A stretch of DNA of 64,000 nt, from contig OZ037926.1 in assembly GCA_964035575.1 (NCBI GenBank), forward strand, positions 682,001-746,000. Direction: 5' to 3'. Source of the DNA: Rhynchopus sp. YZ270_cl-10. Its lineage: Eukaryota; Euglenozoa; Diplonemea; Diplonemida; Diplonemidae. Shown here one piece after another: positions 38,088 to 48,240 of this stretch. Under the pieces are notes generated by a model. It worked only from the letters and a program-made list of their open reading frames with translations, had not been told where the DNA came from and did not search any database. Each line of letters begins with the position of its first letter. The first letter of the stretch is position 1. Made by a program: the position numbers and the translations under genes.

Positions 38088-38558
38088 TAAAAAAAAAAAA
38101 AAATAGGTGTTTGCGTGTCTCACCTGCACACACCTGTAATATGCAAAACTTGGCGGTATTTGCATATATCTCAATAACCCATCATCTGGAGGATTTGTTT
38201 TAGCGAAGATTGAAAGATTGCGAGCATATCGCCTAAAGCGGCAGGCTTGCTTTGTTAACACGAATTACACGAAATTTTTGTTTTGTCCAAATTGGGCAAA
38301 AAACTTATAAATACCTTACATCAGCTCAAAGTGAAAAATTCTTGCTTTTAATTGAATTTTTAGTGACAATAAAAAATAGAACTTAGTGTAAAGAACGGAG
38401 TCAAGGGTTGTCAAGGTGGTAAATAGTGAAGAAAAGGGTGAGAATAGACTGAAAAAAAAACCACGCCTTCTTCGATGATCAGAATCTGCACGAAAAAGAA
38501 TAAAAATACAGCCGTGTTCGTGCGTCCTCGCGGAAAGAGAAAAAAAAACAAAATTTGT

Positions 38559-38593
38559 CAGATGACCCCAAGCCTCTCGCGCTTAGTCGCCTT
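38559..38593 (+). repeat. Hairpin repeat family A
   Basis: CAGATGACCCCAAGC, CTCTCGC, GCTTAGTCGCCTT. The changes in the stem are mostly pairing-compatible. Confidence 0.8.
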
Positions 38594-38967
38594 TTTAAAA
38601 AAGTGAACCCCCCAAAAAAAATGGAAAAAAATGGGATAAACCTTAAGAATGAACAATCCTGGACAACCTGGATAAAAAGTAAGTTTTTTTTATATTTGAA
38701 TGGATCCCCTCGGGCAGGCACTGAGACTGGCTTCGAAACACCGTGGGGGGATACGCTGTGTGGAGGACACAGGACACATAAAAAATTGCACACAAAAAAA
38801 TAAGTTATAAAACACTAGGACCTGCCTTTCACTTTTTTTTTGGTGACGCTGTTTTTACATCGAAAACAACGCACCCGAAAACTTCGTAACCCGAGAAGAA
38901 ATAACACAATACCGGGGTGGTGTAGGAATCACCTTCAAAAATCCTCCGGAACCTTTCTCCTCCTCTT

Positions 38968-39113
38968 ATGAGCCAATATTATGTATCGACAATTGCCCAA
39001 GAGATTCTGTTTCTGCGCTCACTATCACCTTTTGAAAGGCTAGATACTAACATTTTAAATTATTGTTACAAATGGTATAGAGACCAGCCACCCGCCGGAG
39101 AGCTAGCGAACGG
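38968..39113 (+). other. Possible isolated plus-strand exon
   Basis: ATG at 38,968 after a pyrimidine tract opens about 49 protein-like codons (MSQYYVSTIAQEILFLRSLS, then FERLDTNILNYCYKWYRDQ), ending at a donor-like GTAGGT. No downstream exon could be found and no family is recognised. If real, it would be the only plus-strand gene. It is probably chance or a remnant. Confidence 0.2.
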
Positions 39114-39183
39114 TAGGTGGGACAAAAAAAGGGGGGGGGGGGGGGGTTTAGAAGATGAACCTAAGCTCATGCTTAGCTACCTT

Positions 39184-39216
<33 letters not shown>

Positions 39217-39389
39217 CGCCGTAACTTTTGAAAAAGACGAGTGGGCCAGACAAAATAATTACACTACTCTATGTCTTTGCTGAAATGAATTGTACTCGTA
39301 TTGTGTCCAGGCAGCGTCGAAGAGATAAGGTGTCGCTCAGACAAGGTGCTGTGCGTGCATGTGGACGATGCGCGCACAGCACGGTGTGT

Positions 39390-40682
39390 CTATTCCAGAG
39401 ACGTTGCATTGGGCTGTGCGGACTGTGAGGTGCTACCTCGGAGTCTGTCTTTGAGCTTCAAAATCATCATGGTCATGTTGTCGCAGCCGAGGCCAGGGGA
39501 GGACGGTGCCAAGCATCTGTGGTGTGGTGATATGATGGGGTAGGGTGGTGTGATATGATGTGTGGTGTGTGATGTGATGTGGCAAGGCCATACCTATCGC
39601 AGGTGTCCTCGCACACCTTCGCGATGTCTGCATGCGGAAGCCTCTGCGAGACAAAGTCAACCACCTCCTCGTTCGTCATCACATCCCAGATCCCGTCGCA
39701 CGCAAGCACAATAAACTCATCCTCAGGAACAAGCTGTGTGATGGTCACTTCAGGGTCTGCCGTCACCATCTGCTGCTCAGGTGTCAGGTGTGTGCCTTGT
39801 TTGAACTCAAAATCACCAATGGCCCTGCTCAGTGCAAGGTTGCCCTGGACACGTCCTCCCGAAACAGTACCTCCAGCCGCCATGATGCGTCGTGTCTCCT
39901 CTTCGTTTGTGGGCTTGTGGTCAAACGAAAGCGGCACAGCCTTGCCACCACGGCTCAGCACACATCGGCTGTCGCCTGCGTTCCCGCAGACAAGCTTGCC
40001 GTCAGGGGTGATGACGAGCGTCACAGCTGTGCAGCCACTTGAGTCCGTTCCGCTTTTCAGCAGTGCAACGTCTGTCTCGAGAAACGCTGTTTTCATTGCT
40101 TCCTGCCATCTCCCTTTTTTGAACCCTTCTGTTTCTGCTAGCGTTTGATGCAGATATTCTCCAGCAAACTTTGCCGTCCTGTTGTGGATGGTGTGGACAC
40201 GGCACAAGCAACAACACTCATCACAAAATAAAAAGTTTACAATTCTTTAGGTTGACCCAAGCCTCTCGTGCTCAGTCACCTGAAGAGAGAAATACTGAAA
40301 GATGAAAGCACATCCACAAAAAGTTGGGATGACGATCCTTGTCATGCCTGTTGTTGTCACAGCAAAAGGAAGTTGGGTGCAGAACACATACGCTTGCCCA
40401 CAATGCCCATCATAAACACCAAAAAACGAACACGACCCTGCTTCACATCCATCAAGTCTCAAGATGGTAGCATGTGCATCCTCCATCCCCTTTCTCCATC
40501 CCTGTGTTGTGTTGTGATGTTGTTATGTGGTGCTGTGTCACATCCCTCCCACCCCATCCCATCCCTTCTCCACTGCTCCCTTCCAAACATACCTGCATCC
40601 CTGTCGCCCCGACCGTCAGCAGCTCATTCTCCAAGATGGTGCTGTGCTTGTCAGTAATCGGCTTTGTCATGGTATCACCCAT
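39390..40682 (-). CDS. PP2C-type protein phosphatase, copy 1
   Basis: Four exons: 40,682-40,593, 40,501-40,392, 40,178-39,594 and 39,516-39,390 (912 bases, 303 residues). Donors are GTATGT, GTATGT and GTATGG; all acceptors end ACAG. PP2C enzymes are Mg/Mn-dependent Ser/Thr phosphatases. Visible motifs in order: [10 protein letters not shown] (31-40), [10 protein letters not shown] (57-65), SGCTAV (114-119), [17 protein letters not shown] (131-147), [13 protein letters not shown] (181-193), [20 protein letters not shown] (223-242) and GCDNMTMMI (272-280). The metal-binding Asp residues D38, D61, D228 and D274 are all present, so it should be active. The 303-residue length is a minimal catalytic domain. 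Intron 2 contains a family A hairpin. It is a close duplicate of the gene at 44,169. Confidence 0.95.
40249..40281 (+). repeat. Family A hairpin inside PP2C intron 2 (copy 1)
   Basis: AGGTTGACCCAAGC, CTCTCGT, GCTCAGTCACCT, lying on the strand opposite to the gene. The stem covariation AAGC/GCTC is imperfect, but the loop is exact. Confidence 0.8.
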
Positions 40683-40864
40683 TGTATTTACTTGCCCCCT
40701 TTTTGTTCTTTGTGTATATCCTGTAAAGCGATTCGTGTCGGGGCAAAGAAAAAATATACAAAATGAACTTAAGACTCACAGTTCATCCCTACCGTTTGTC
40801 CTACAGCAAGCAGTTGTACGACTTTGCACTAAGGGCTTGCAGAGTAATATAAGAAGCAGTTTTT

Positions 40865-40899
40865 AAGACAATCCTAAGCCTCTCGTTGCTTAGTCACCT
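40865..40899 (+). repeat. Hairpin repeat family A
   Basis: AAGACAATCCTAAGC, CTCTCGTT, GCTTAGTCACCT. It lies about 180 bases upstream of the PP2C copy 1 start. Confidence 0.8.
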
Positions 40900-41075
40900 A
40901 TCATACGACTTAAAGCTCGACTCTTACAGTCGCCAACTGATCTTGATTACTCGACTAGAAAAGGGGGGAAGATTATTTTCGTTGAACGCAACCAAAAAAC
41001 AGTGTGTGATATCTGAATTTTGGCGCAGGTGGGTATCAGGCGATTAAACGTTGGCTTTATTATTCGAGTTTCTAA

Positions 41076-41587
41076 TACCCTCATAGTAAAAATAATGTTT
41101 TTTCAAAAATAAATTATTAAAAAAATGACCCAAAAGTAACATTTTTTTTGTAACAATTTAATAAAATGTTTTATTCGTTTTTTTGCAGTTGGGCAAAAAG
41201 TAACAAATGCTACAAAGAAAAAATAAAAAGCCCATGGTTGAACCACGGGAGTACCATTGGGAACTGGGTTGCTGACCACACCATACAGGCTGTACCTCAT
41301 TTTTTTTTTGCCTGCGGCGCCATTTTCCCTTTTTTGCTCCGCAAAAAAGGGTTCGTTGAGTGACTCTGTGTAAAAAGCTAGATTTTTACACCATGGGTTT
41401 CCGCGCTGTATGCTTTATTAGCCCCCCCAGTAACATTTTTGTTACGCCTGCGGCGTAACAAAAATGTTACAAAAAAATAAAATCCAAAAAATGAAAAAAG
41501 TAACAAAATGCAAAAATGTTATAAAAAAAATAAAAATCGCCGAAATAATTTATTTGTAACAATAACATAATTTATACTATGAGGGTA
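41076..41587. mobile_element. Tc1/mariner-like MITE, copy 2
   Basis: 512 bases including flanking TA, with the same orientation and near-identical sequence to 25,691-26,203. The one difference I saw is one T fewer before GCAG. It lies between the two PP2C copies. Ends CCCTCATAGTA and a TA duplication point to Tc1/mariner-type mobilisation by an enzyme encoded elsewhere. Confidence 0.85.
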
Positions 41588-41833
41588 ACACTACGTGGTA
41601 GGAAAAAAATAATAGGAGAGAAGCACATGGGCAAAAAGATATTGAGGGGAGAGACCGCATTCTGTTTCTTTTGTTAAAATTCGACAGCAGTAATGTGTGG
41701 CGGTCAGCTGGTTCTTGCTGAGGTTTTATTTCTGAAGGGGAAGGGGAGGGAGACCAGGACAAAAAGGCAACACAACCAGCAGCATAACAGAATGACAAAT
41801 CAAAAGAGGTGTCCTTTTTTTGGAAAGAAATAC

Positions 41834-41930
41834 GACTTTGAAAATACAACAGCCCTCTCGTGACCAGTGTACCTTTGGTGTACGAGGTGGTACCCCAACC
41901 ATGCAGTCCGACATCCATTTTCGAGGTAGA
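41834..41930 (+). repeat. Dispersed repeat family B
   Basis: TTTGAAAATACAACAGCCCT, CTCGTGACCAGTGTACCTTT, then ACCCCAACCATGCAGTCCGA and CATCCATTTTCGAGG. Nearly full length. Confidence 0.8.
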
Positions 41931-42131
41931 AAAAAAAATCATTTTCGTTGAGCGCAGCAAACCTGAAGGGTTGCCATGTGGGAGGAAACTTAACAGAAAC
42001 CATTTCATTGAACGTCCCGAGAACAACGTTTAGATTCGTATACGTTCAGTTCATAGAATTGAAAGCATTTGAGAGGGTCAACAAAGAAAGAAAGGCGCGA
42101 CGAATGGGAGAGGAAAATACATCAAAAAATC

Positions 42132-42180
42132 AAGATATTATTTTCAATCGAAAGATGGAGTTTATCCACCAGCGTCGTCT
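42132..42180 (+). repeat. Dispersed repeat family H
   Basis: AGATATTATTTTCAATCGAA then AGATGGAGTTTATCCACCAG and CGTCGTC. Related copies are at 43,099-43,150 and, inside an intron of the membrane-protein gene, at 61,056-61,093. Confidence 0.75.
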
Positions 42181-42824
42181 TGTCGTCGGGAGACATCAAA
42201 GAAATATGACTCGAAATACAGTATCGGTACTTCAAAAAGAAGAAAAAGAAGCATATTGGAAGAAATGATTCACTCCAGAGAAAACTATTTTTTTTCCTGT
42301 TTTCAAAAAATTTCGCCTTGTCATGATCACTGTCACGTGTCATGTCATGTCTTGACAGAGCCACCGTGTATAGACAGCACACCTTGACCTCAATATGTGC
42401 ACAATGCAAAAGCTCAAAGTGGATGTACGGTTTTTTAGCACCCTCCATCACCAGAGATTTACATAAGGACACACAAAACCTAGCGAAACCACAGAGAAGA
42501 CTCTTGTTAGGGAACCTGTTTGATCAGTGCAGCTGCCATACAGACAACGTTTCTTCACTGTCTATTTTGACAGAAAAAATGGGCTCCGTAAGGAAACACA
42601 TAGCTCAGATTAAATTGGGCCTCACGCTCTCTTATGGATTTACATGGACGTCCTTACAGGAAGCTTGAAAGACTGGACCTAACTGTGCAAAGACCGAACA
42701 CTTTAAAAAAATACCACCCCTATGAAATGTTTTCGTCCATGTCTCTATATCCATTCTTTCCTGCAAAACCAATAAAAAGATACAATTGGTAAGATGATAC
42801 TCAGCCTCTCACCTAGAATTGCCT

Positions 42825-42926
42825 TGAAATACAACAACCCACTCATGAAACAGTGTACCTTGGAATATGAGGTGCCCGCTCGACCATGCAGCCTACATCC
42901 ATTTTTTTCGTGATTTACATCTGATA
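42825..42926 (+). repeat. Dispersed repeat family B
   Basis: TTGAAATACAACAACCCACT through GTGTACCTTGGAATATGA and GACCATGCAG to CATCCATTTTTTTCGTG and TTTACATCTGA. It is immediately preceded by a degraded family A hairpin. Confidence 0.75.
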
Positions 42927-43622
42927 TGCTCCACTCCCTCTTGGAGTAATCATCCAAATAAACGGTGATCATTGAAGACACAGTGTAATTAGCCCTCTGT
43001 GATGTAGGGTCCGATTTTGGGGGTCCTCTGCCCGTTTTGCAGTCTAGGAGAGGCCTTTTGTGAAGCTCAATCCCCGAGTCGCTAATCTAGGCCGATTAAA
43101 ATACTATTTTTCAATCGAAAGATGGAGTTTTTTGTCCACCAGTGTCGTCTCCTCTTTTTTGAATTGAAGGGCCGAAAGAAGCAACGCACTCCGGACAGAG
43201 GTGCCCTGTAGTGGTGCACATCGTTTGGGCCACTAATGCAACAAAGATAGTTCAAAACAAAACAGCTCGCTCGTTCTTACTAAAACAAAGCGTTCAAAAA
43301 GAGGTGTTAATGTGTTAACAAAGTGTGAGAACAAACCGTAAAGCAGAGGGGAATGGGGATAAGGGAGTAGGGCGCTGAGATACAGAGAGGCTTTGCAGTG
43401 GTGTTTCAACACAATCCGTTGCTTCCCAATCATGCCTTATGGACGAGTCTTCACTGTCCAGACCTTTTTTTTTTTTTGAAAAATTGTGGAACGTCGGGAA
43501 TTTGTACCCTCGACAGTTCTATTTTGCTACAGCTATACCCCCTCCGTTTGTTCTCGAAAATGCGCACGAATCGCTTGCAAGATTCATGCCTCAAAGAACG
43601 CGAATAATAAAGAAAACTTTGT

Positions 43623-43654
43623 CAGATGAATGTGCCTCTCGTGCACACAGATCT
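43623..43654 (+). repeat. Hairpin repeat family C
   Basis: CAGATGAATGTGC, CTCTCGT, GCACACAGATCT. Arms pair almost fully. Confidence 0.75.
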
Positions 43655-44168
43655 AAAAAACAAAATTGGAAAGTTGAAAGTGCAAACACCTCTGTGGACC
43701 CCACACTCCGTTTTTTGGCCATCAAAACCTCAGAGGGGGGGTCACTCCATTGGTGCAGCGAAAAACAAAAAGTTGGCAAAAAGTATGCGTTTGCCACATA
43801 AGTCACATCACCCTAGGGAACACAAGAATTCTTGGAGGTTCCCATCAAAACGTAGCCAAAGGTTCGTTAGTCAGTTTGGCACCAAAACGAGTGAATTGAA
43901 AAAAAATAATAAAATAGGTAAGAGGGCGTAGCGTCGGTAGTATTCACTGTTGGCTTTTGGTCGTTTGATTGTTCGTTCTTGCGGTTTGGTGTCAAATCCA
44001 TTCGGAAATAGGGGCAGACAAAGCCATAAAACAGCATGGGGAGTAATGGTTCTCGAACAGGTCATGTAACGTTCCGCAAACCCGTTTGATCAAATTCTGG
44101 GACTGAATGCGCCACAGAGCCCAGAGGAGTGCGTTCATGTGTCCACATGCACGCACAGCACGGTGTGT

Positions 44169-45465
44169 CTATTCCAGAGACGTTGCATTGGGCTGTGCGG
44201 ACTGTGAGGTGCTACCTCGGAGTCTGTCTTTGAGCTTCAAAATCATCATGGTCATGTTGTCGCAGCCGAGGCCAGGGGAGGACGGTGCCAAGCATCTGTG
44301 GTGTGGTGGATGTGATGGGGTAGGGTGGTGTGATATGATGTGTGGTGTGTGATGTGACGTGGCAAGGCCATACCTATCGCAGGTGTCCTCGCACACCTTC
44401 GCGATGTCTGCATGCGGAAGCCTCTGCGAGACAAAGTCAACCACCTCCTCGTTCGTCATCACATCCCAGATCCCGTCGCACGCAAGCACAATAAACTCAT
44501 CCTCAGGAACAAGCTGTGTGATGGTCACTTCAGGGTCTGCCGTCACCATCTGCTGCTCAGGTGTCAGGTGGGTGCCTTGTTTGAACTCAAAGTCGCCAAT
44601 GGCCCTGCTCAGCGCAAGGTTGCCCTGGACACGTCCTCCCGAAACAGTGCCTCCAGCCGCCATGATGCGTCGTGTCTCCTCTTCGTTTGTGGGCTTGTGG
44701 TCAAACGAAAGCGGCACAGCCTTGCCACCACGGCTCAGCACACATCGGCTGTCACCTGCGTTCCCGCAGACAAGCTTGCCGTCAGGGGTGATGACGAGCG
44801 TCACAGCTGTGCAGCCACTTGAGTCTGTTCCGCTTTTCAGCAGTGCAACGTCTGTCTCGAGAAACGCTGTTTTCATTGCTTCCTGCCATCTCCCTTTTTT
44901 GAACCCTTCTGTTTCTGCTAGCGTTTGATGCAGATATTCTCCAGCAAACTTTGCCGTCCTGTTGTGGATGGTGTGGACACGGCACAAGCAACAACACCCA
45001 TCACAAAATGAAAAGTTTATAATTCTTTAGGTTGACCCAATCCTCTCGTGCTCAGTCACCTGAAGAGAAATACTGAAAGATGAATCAGGATGACGATCCT
45101 TGTCATGCCTGTTGTTGTCACAGCAAAAGGAAGTTGGGTGCAGAACACATACGCTTGCCCACAATGCCCATCGTAAACACCAAAAAACGAACACGACCCT
45201 GCTTCACATCCATCAAGTCTCAAGATGGTAGCATGTGCATCCTCCATCCCCTTTCTCCATCCCTGTGTTGTGTTGTGATGTTGTGATGTTGTTATGTGGG
45301 GCTGTGACCATGTGGTCACGTCCCTCCCACCCCACCACACCACTCCCCTTCTCCACTGCTCCCTTCCAAACATACCTGCATCCCTGTCGCCCCGACCGTC
45401 AGCAGCTCATTCTCCAAGATGGTGCTGTGCTTTTCGGTAATCGGCTTTGTCAGTGTGTCACCCAT
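44169..45465 (-). CDS. PP2C-type protein phosphatase, copy 2
   Basis: Four exons: 45,465-45,376, 45,262-45,153, 44,958-44,374 and 44,295-44,169. Lengths and splice sites are the same as copy 1, giving 303 residues. Exon 3 (585 bases) differs from copy 1 at about seven positions, all silent. Exon 1 carries two replacements (M5L and D11E). All catalytic motifs are intact (MEDAH, YDGH, ACDGIWD, GCDNMT), so both copies appear functional. The duplicated block runs from about 44,120 to 45,474; upstream of the start codon the two copies become unrelated, so they may be expressed differently. Intron 2 keeps the family A hairpin but lacks a short segment present in copy 1. Confidence 0.95.
45029..45061 (+). 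repeat. Family A hairpin inside PP2C intron 2 (copy 2)
   Basis: The duplicate of the 40,249 copy, with AAGCC reduced to ATCC in the left arm. This weakens the stem, while the CTCTCGTGCTCAGTCACCT half is unchanged. Confidence 0.75.
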
Positions 45466-45740
45466 TGTATTTACAAAGAACAACTTCTCTTTCACTAGTG
45501 TATGCTTTAAGACACTCTGTGTGCACAAATGTGACTCGCAGTATTTTTAGCCAAATAACAAAAAAAATAGTACATCCCTTTCGCTTTTCGACCACGAAAA
45601 CACCACAAAAAAAAAACCCCCCTCAAAAAATAATAAAACAGTTCCCATGTAAACAGGATCTGCTCCTCCCACACCCCTTTCCGCTCCTCCAGTTCTCCTT
45701 CGGAGGACCCATAAGGACCCCCCTCCCTCCCTCTCGCTAC

Positions 45741-45816
45741 ACGACGGTGAAGTAAGTTACATGCAACAAAAGTTGCATCTAATACCACATGTAACGTCGT
45801 TACTTCACCGTCGCGT
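45741..45816. mobile_element. MITE-like foldback, ACGACGGTGAAGTAA family
   Basis: 76 bases. Left ACGACGGTGAAGTAA, then GTTACATG; right CATGTAAC, then TTACTTCACCGTCGCGT. TAC flanks both sides, possibly a 3-base target duplication. It shares its terminus with 13,614-13,715. Confidence 0.65.
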
Positions 45817-46053
45817 ACAAGCGCTGAACACCAACACCATCTCTTCCCTAACGTTCTTTCCTCCAACATTCCTTGCAAGGAATTTTCCTCGACCATTATT
45901 GAAAATAGTAGGATCGGGTAGGTAAAGTTGTTTTCGTTTGATTGAACACAATCCTCCTGTTTGAGGGATGATTTAGCGACCGTGCCGAATACTATTTCTC
46001 CTTTAAAGCAAGCTTCGTAGAAAAAAAACCCCCTTCTTCCAAACTCATCTGCA

Positions 46054-47007
46054 TCATTCCTTCCCACGATCAATACCCCAGAAACTTCCGCTTAGTTCAA
46101 ATGCACGTTTTTTATCAGGATCAACCGAACTGTCGTCCAAAGAGAGTGACGGAACAACCCCGGTTTGCTGCATCCTTCGCTGCAGGTAGCGTTGTGCGGA
46201 CTGAATCACTTTGGTGCGCTCCGGCTTGCGCGCGACAAGAAACTTTGTGCACGCTGTTTCACAGGTATTGCCTTCAAAGGGGGTACTGCCTCCTTCACCG
46301 GACGTCTTTACTTCGTTTCCTTTGGAACGAGATTTTGCGGGTTTATGTGACATTTGCGCTTCATCTAACTCTAAGGAAGTAATCTTCAACTCAATCTCCG
46401 CAAGAGACATCCCCGGAAACTGCCTTGATAACGGACGGTGATCGATCCTTTCACATCCAAACACCGCGTCCACCTCTGCCTTTAACGTTAAATTCTCTGC
46501 CCGCACCACATTGATTGTCGGCAACTTCGTCATCACCGCCTCCAATCTCGCCATGGACAGCTGCCCTTCGCCGTACAGCCTTCGCAACTTCCCCAACTTC
46601 TGCGACAGCTGCCTCTTATGCCTCCTTGTCTCCACAGTCTGCTCTGTCGTTGTCAACAACGTAGCTTCCTCTGAGGACAACTCGGTGATTTCTATATTAA
46701 TATCGTTCAACCACGCATCCCACCCTTCCTTGATTTCACACGCAACCTGCCGAAGAAGTGAACCACCCTTAGTAGGAAGCACGCTTTGCCCGACACCTTC
46801 CGCTGCTTCAAGAAGACGTGCATTAGAGTGATAAAGCTGACGCATTCCCGAAAGGAATCGGAGACGTACACAGCCACTATCCCCTAGGTCGACACACACA
46901 TCACTGCGTGCAGCCCCGCGGGTATCCTGAATGCGTTGACGGCGCACAACAGGCTCCTTTTGGAGAAGCCATTTCTCCCTTAATGCAATACTTATATTAC
47001 GAGTCAT
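46054..47007 (-). CDS. Coiled-coil protein of unknown function
   Basis: A frame of 317 residues using ATG at 47,007 (MTRNISIALREKWLLQKEP). An upstream in-frame ATG at 47,304 is rejected because the extra 99 codons read Pro/Phe/Leu-rich homopolymer leader sequence. Helical segments with coiled-coil character are at about 60-165 (LLRQVACEIKEGWDAWLNDI, ELSSEEATLLTTTEQTVETR, KLGKLRRLYGEGQLSMARLE). The C-terminal third is Ser/Lys-rich and likely disordered, with a basic stretch near 260-285. No family recognised. Confidence 0.75.
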   Translation of the reverse strand: MTRNISIALREKWLLQKEPVVRRQRIQDTRGAARSDVCVDLGDSGCVRLRFLSGMRQLYHSNARLLEAAEGVGQSVLPTKGGSLLRQVACEIKEGWDAWLNDINIEITELSSEEATLLTTTEQTVETRRHKRQLSQKLGKLRRLYGEGQLSMARLEAVMTKLPTINVVRAENLTLKAEVDAVFGCERIDHRPLSRQFPGMSLAEIELKITSLELDEAQMSHKPAKSRSKGNEVKTSGEGGSTPFEGNTCETACTKFLVARKPERTKVIQSAQRYLQRRMQQTGVVPSLSLDDSSVDPDKKRAFELSGSFWGIDRGKE

Positions 47008-47360
47008 TATCAGAGAAGGAAGAAAATAAAGAGGAAAAGGAGAAGATATACTACGTATTTTGCATTGTTTTTTTTTTTTGGGAGAAATGATGAGAAAGAG
47101 AAAAAGATATCGATAAAAGAGTGGAGGAAGTTTTTGTACTGGAGTTGGTGATAGTGATAGGGGGAGAGGGAGAGAGAGAGGGAGAAAGAAAAATTGGTGA
47201 ATAAAAAAAAAACCTGGTATTTTTTTCTGCGTTTCTTGTGGAACCACAGAGGGTGTCACTTCTTGGAGGAGGAGGGGAGGGAGGGGAGGTGTTTTTTTTT
47301 TCATGCAGATTCTCTCCCTGAGGGTGCTTTTTTTTTTACATACAGAAACAAATTATTTCA

Positions 47361-47392
47361 TATACTTTCTATTCTAGTGAAGAGAAGGTATA
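47361..47392. repeat. Hairpin repeat family F
   Basis: TATACTTTCTATTC, loop TAGT, GAAGAGAAGGTATA. It is preceded by ATTTCATATAC-like sequence as in the other copies, and its right end overlaps the start of the 47,389 element. Confidence 0.65.
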
Positions 47393-47682
47393 TCATACTA
47401 TGCATACGGCCCCGAGTCGGGCAGAAAAATACTCCCGAAAAATAGAAACTTAACACTCATCACACGATAAAACCCCATGGGGAGAGGTTGTGGTGAAACG
47501 CACACACCAAACCCCGTGTTCAAAGTGCGTTGTTTCTATTTCCTCCTTCATTTCATGAGGTGACATAAATAAATACTCCAGGCTGAGTCGAAGCTGAGTC
47601 TGGACTGACTCACTCAGCCTGGACTCAGCCAAAACTCAGGCTGAGTCGGCCCGACTCGGCCCGTATGCATAGTATGATATAT
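47389..47682. mobile_element. Inverted-repeat element with nested family G repeat
   Basis: 294 bases. The left end is TATATCATACTATGCATACG, then GCCCCGAGTCGGGC; the right end is its complement, about 30 bases in all. The interior holds family G copy 4 (47,441-47,565) and a run of GAGTC/CAGGCTGAGTC units. Either family G inserted into this element or the element captured it. Confidence 0.7.
47441..47565 (+). repeat. Structured repeat family G, copy 4 (shortened)
   Basis: Keeps the start AATAGAAACTTAACACTCAT and the end CATTTCATGAGGTGACA but lacks the central hairpins (the segment between ACGCACAC and GTGTTCAAAGTGCG). Confidence 0.75.
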
Positions 47683-47922
47683 GAAACAAAAAAAAAGGAG
47701 TGCAAAGACTGGTTTGCGTCCACATGATGTGTGTACAGCAACAAAAAAGGGGGTAGGTTTTGAGGTTCACACACAAAGAAGAAAAAAACCAACAAATTGA
47801 AACTGACAAAAAACATTGTAATAGAAACCTTGAAAGATGCCGTGAGAGGGGGAGGGAAATGGGGGGTGCACAAAACGATACTAAAACATCTTTCAGACAA
47901 AAAAATAATAATGAAAAGTGTA

Positions 47923-47960
47923 TAAGATGAACCTAAGCCTCTCATTGCTTAAGTCATCAT
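47923..47960 (+). repeat. Hairpin repeat family A
   Basis: AAGATGAACCTAAGC, CTCTCATT, GCTTAAGTCATCAT. One base was gained in the right arm. Confidence 0.75.
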
Positions 47961-48110
47961 AAAAAGGGATGACTTTGAGATACAAAGGTGGCAGTGTGTA
48001 ACCTTTTTTGGTGTATGAAGCAGAACACTGAAGTAAATTTCTAGGGCTATGTGGGGGGGGCAAGAGAACCATCTTCCTTTGCAAACTCCAGCATAGATTG
48101 TTTCATATAT

Positions 48111-48240
48111 GGTGTTACCGAACACCTGTCGAGGACATGTCAAGGACCTGTCAATATAGGGGGGGTGTGTCATTTTAACACACCCCCCACTGTCGGGGAC
48201 ATGTCAAGGACCTGTCAATATGGGCCCTTTCGGGAACACC
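48111..48240. mobile_element. Small inverted-repeat element with duplicated core
   Basis: Ends GGTGTTACCGAA and, on the other strand, GGTGTTCCCGAA. Inside are two direct copies of GGACATGTCAAGGACCTGTC around a palindromic GGGGTGTGTCATTTTAACAC-type centre. The element at 53,846-53,957 has related ends (GGTGCT) and a related core (ATATTGACAGGTCG). Confidence 0.6.

Larger units (their letters stand above)
40900..44168. other. Intergenic region between the PP2C copies
   Basis: It holds the second Tc1/mariner-like MITE, family B copies (41,834 and 42,825), two family H repeats and one family C hairpin. 42,570-42,665 shares GGGCCTCAC, then ACATGGACGTCCTTACAGG, with 58,350-58,405. No gene is supported. 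Confidence 0.6.

Noticed and set aside
45507-46073. 188-residue minus-strand frame
   Set aside because: It runs through the foldback at 45,741 and homopolymers, with no domain.
47008-47304. N-terminal extension of the 317-residue protein to an ATG at 47,304
   Set aside because: The added residues are Pro/Phe/Leu runs encoded by pyrimidine and T homopolymers, typical of the leaders here.
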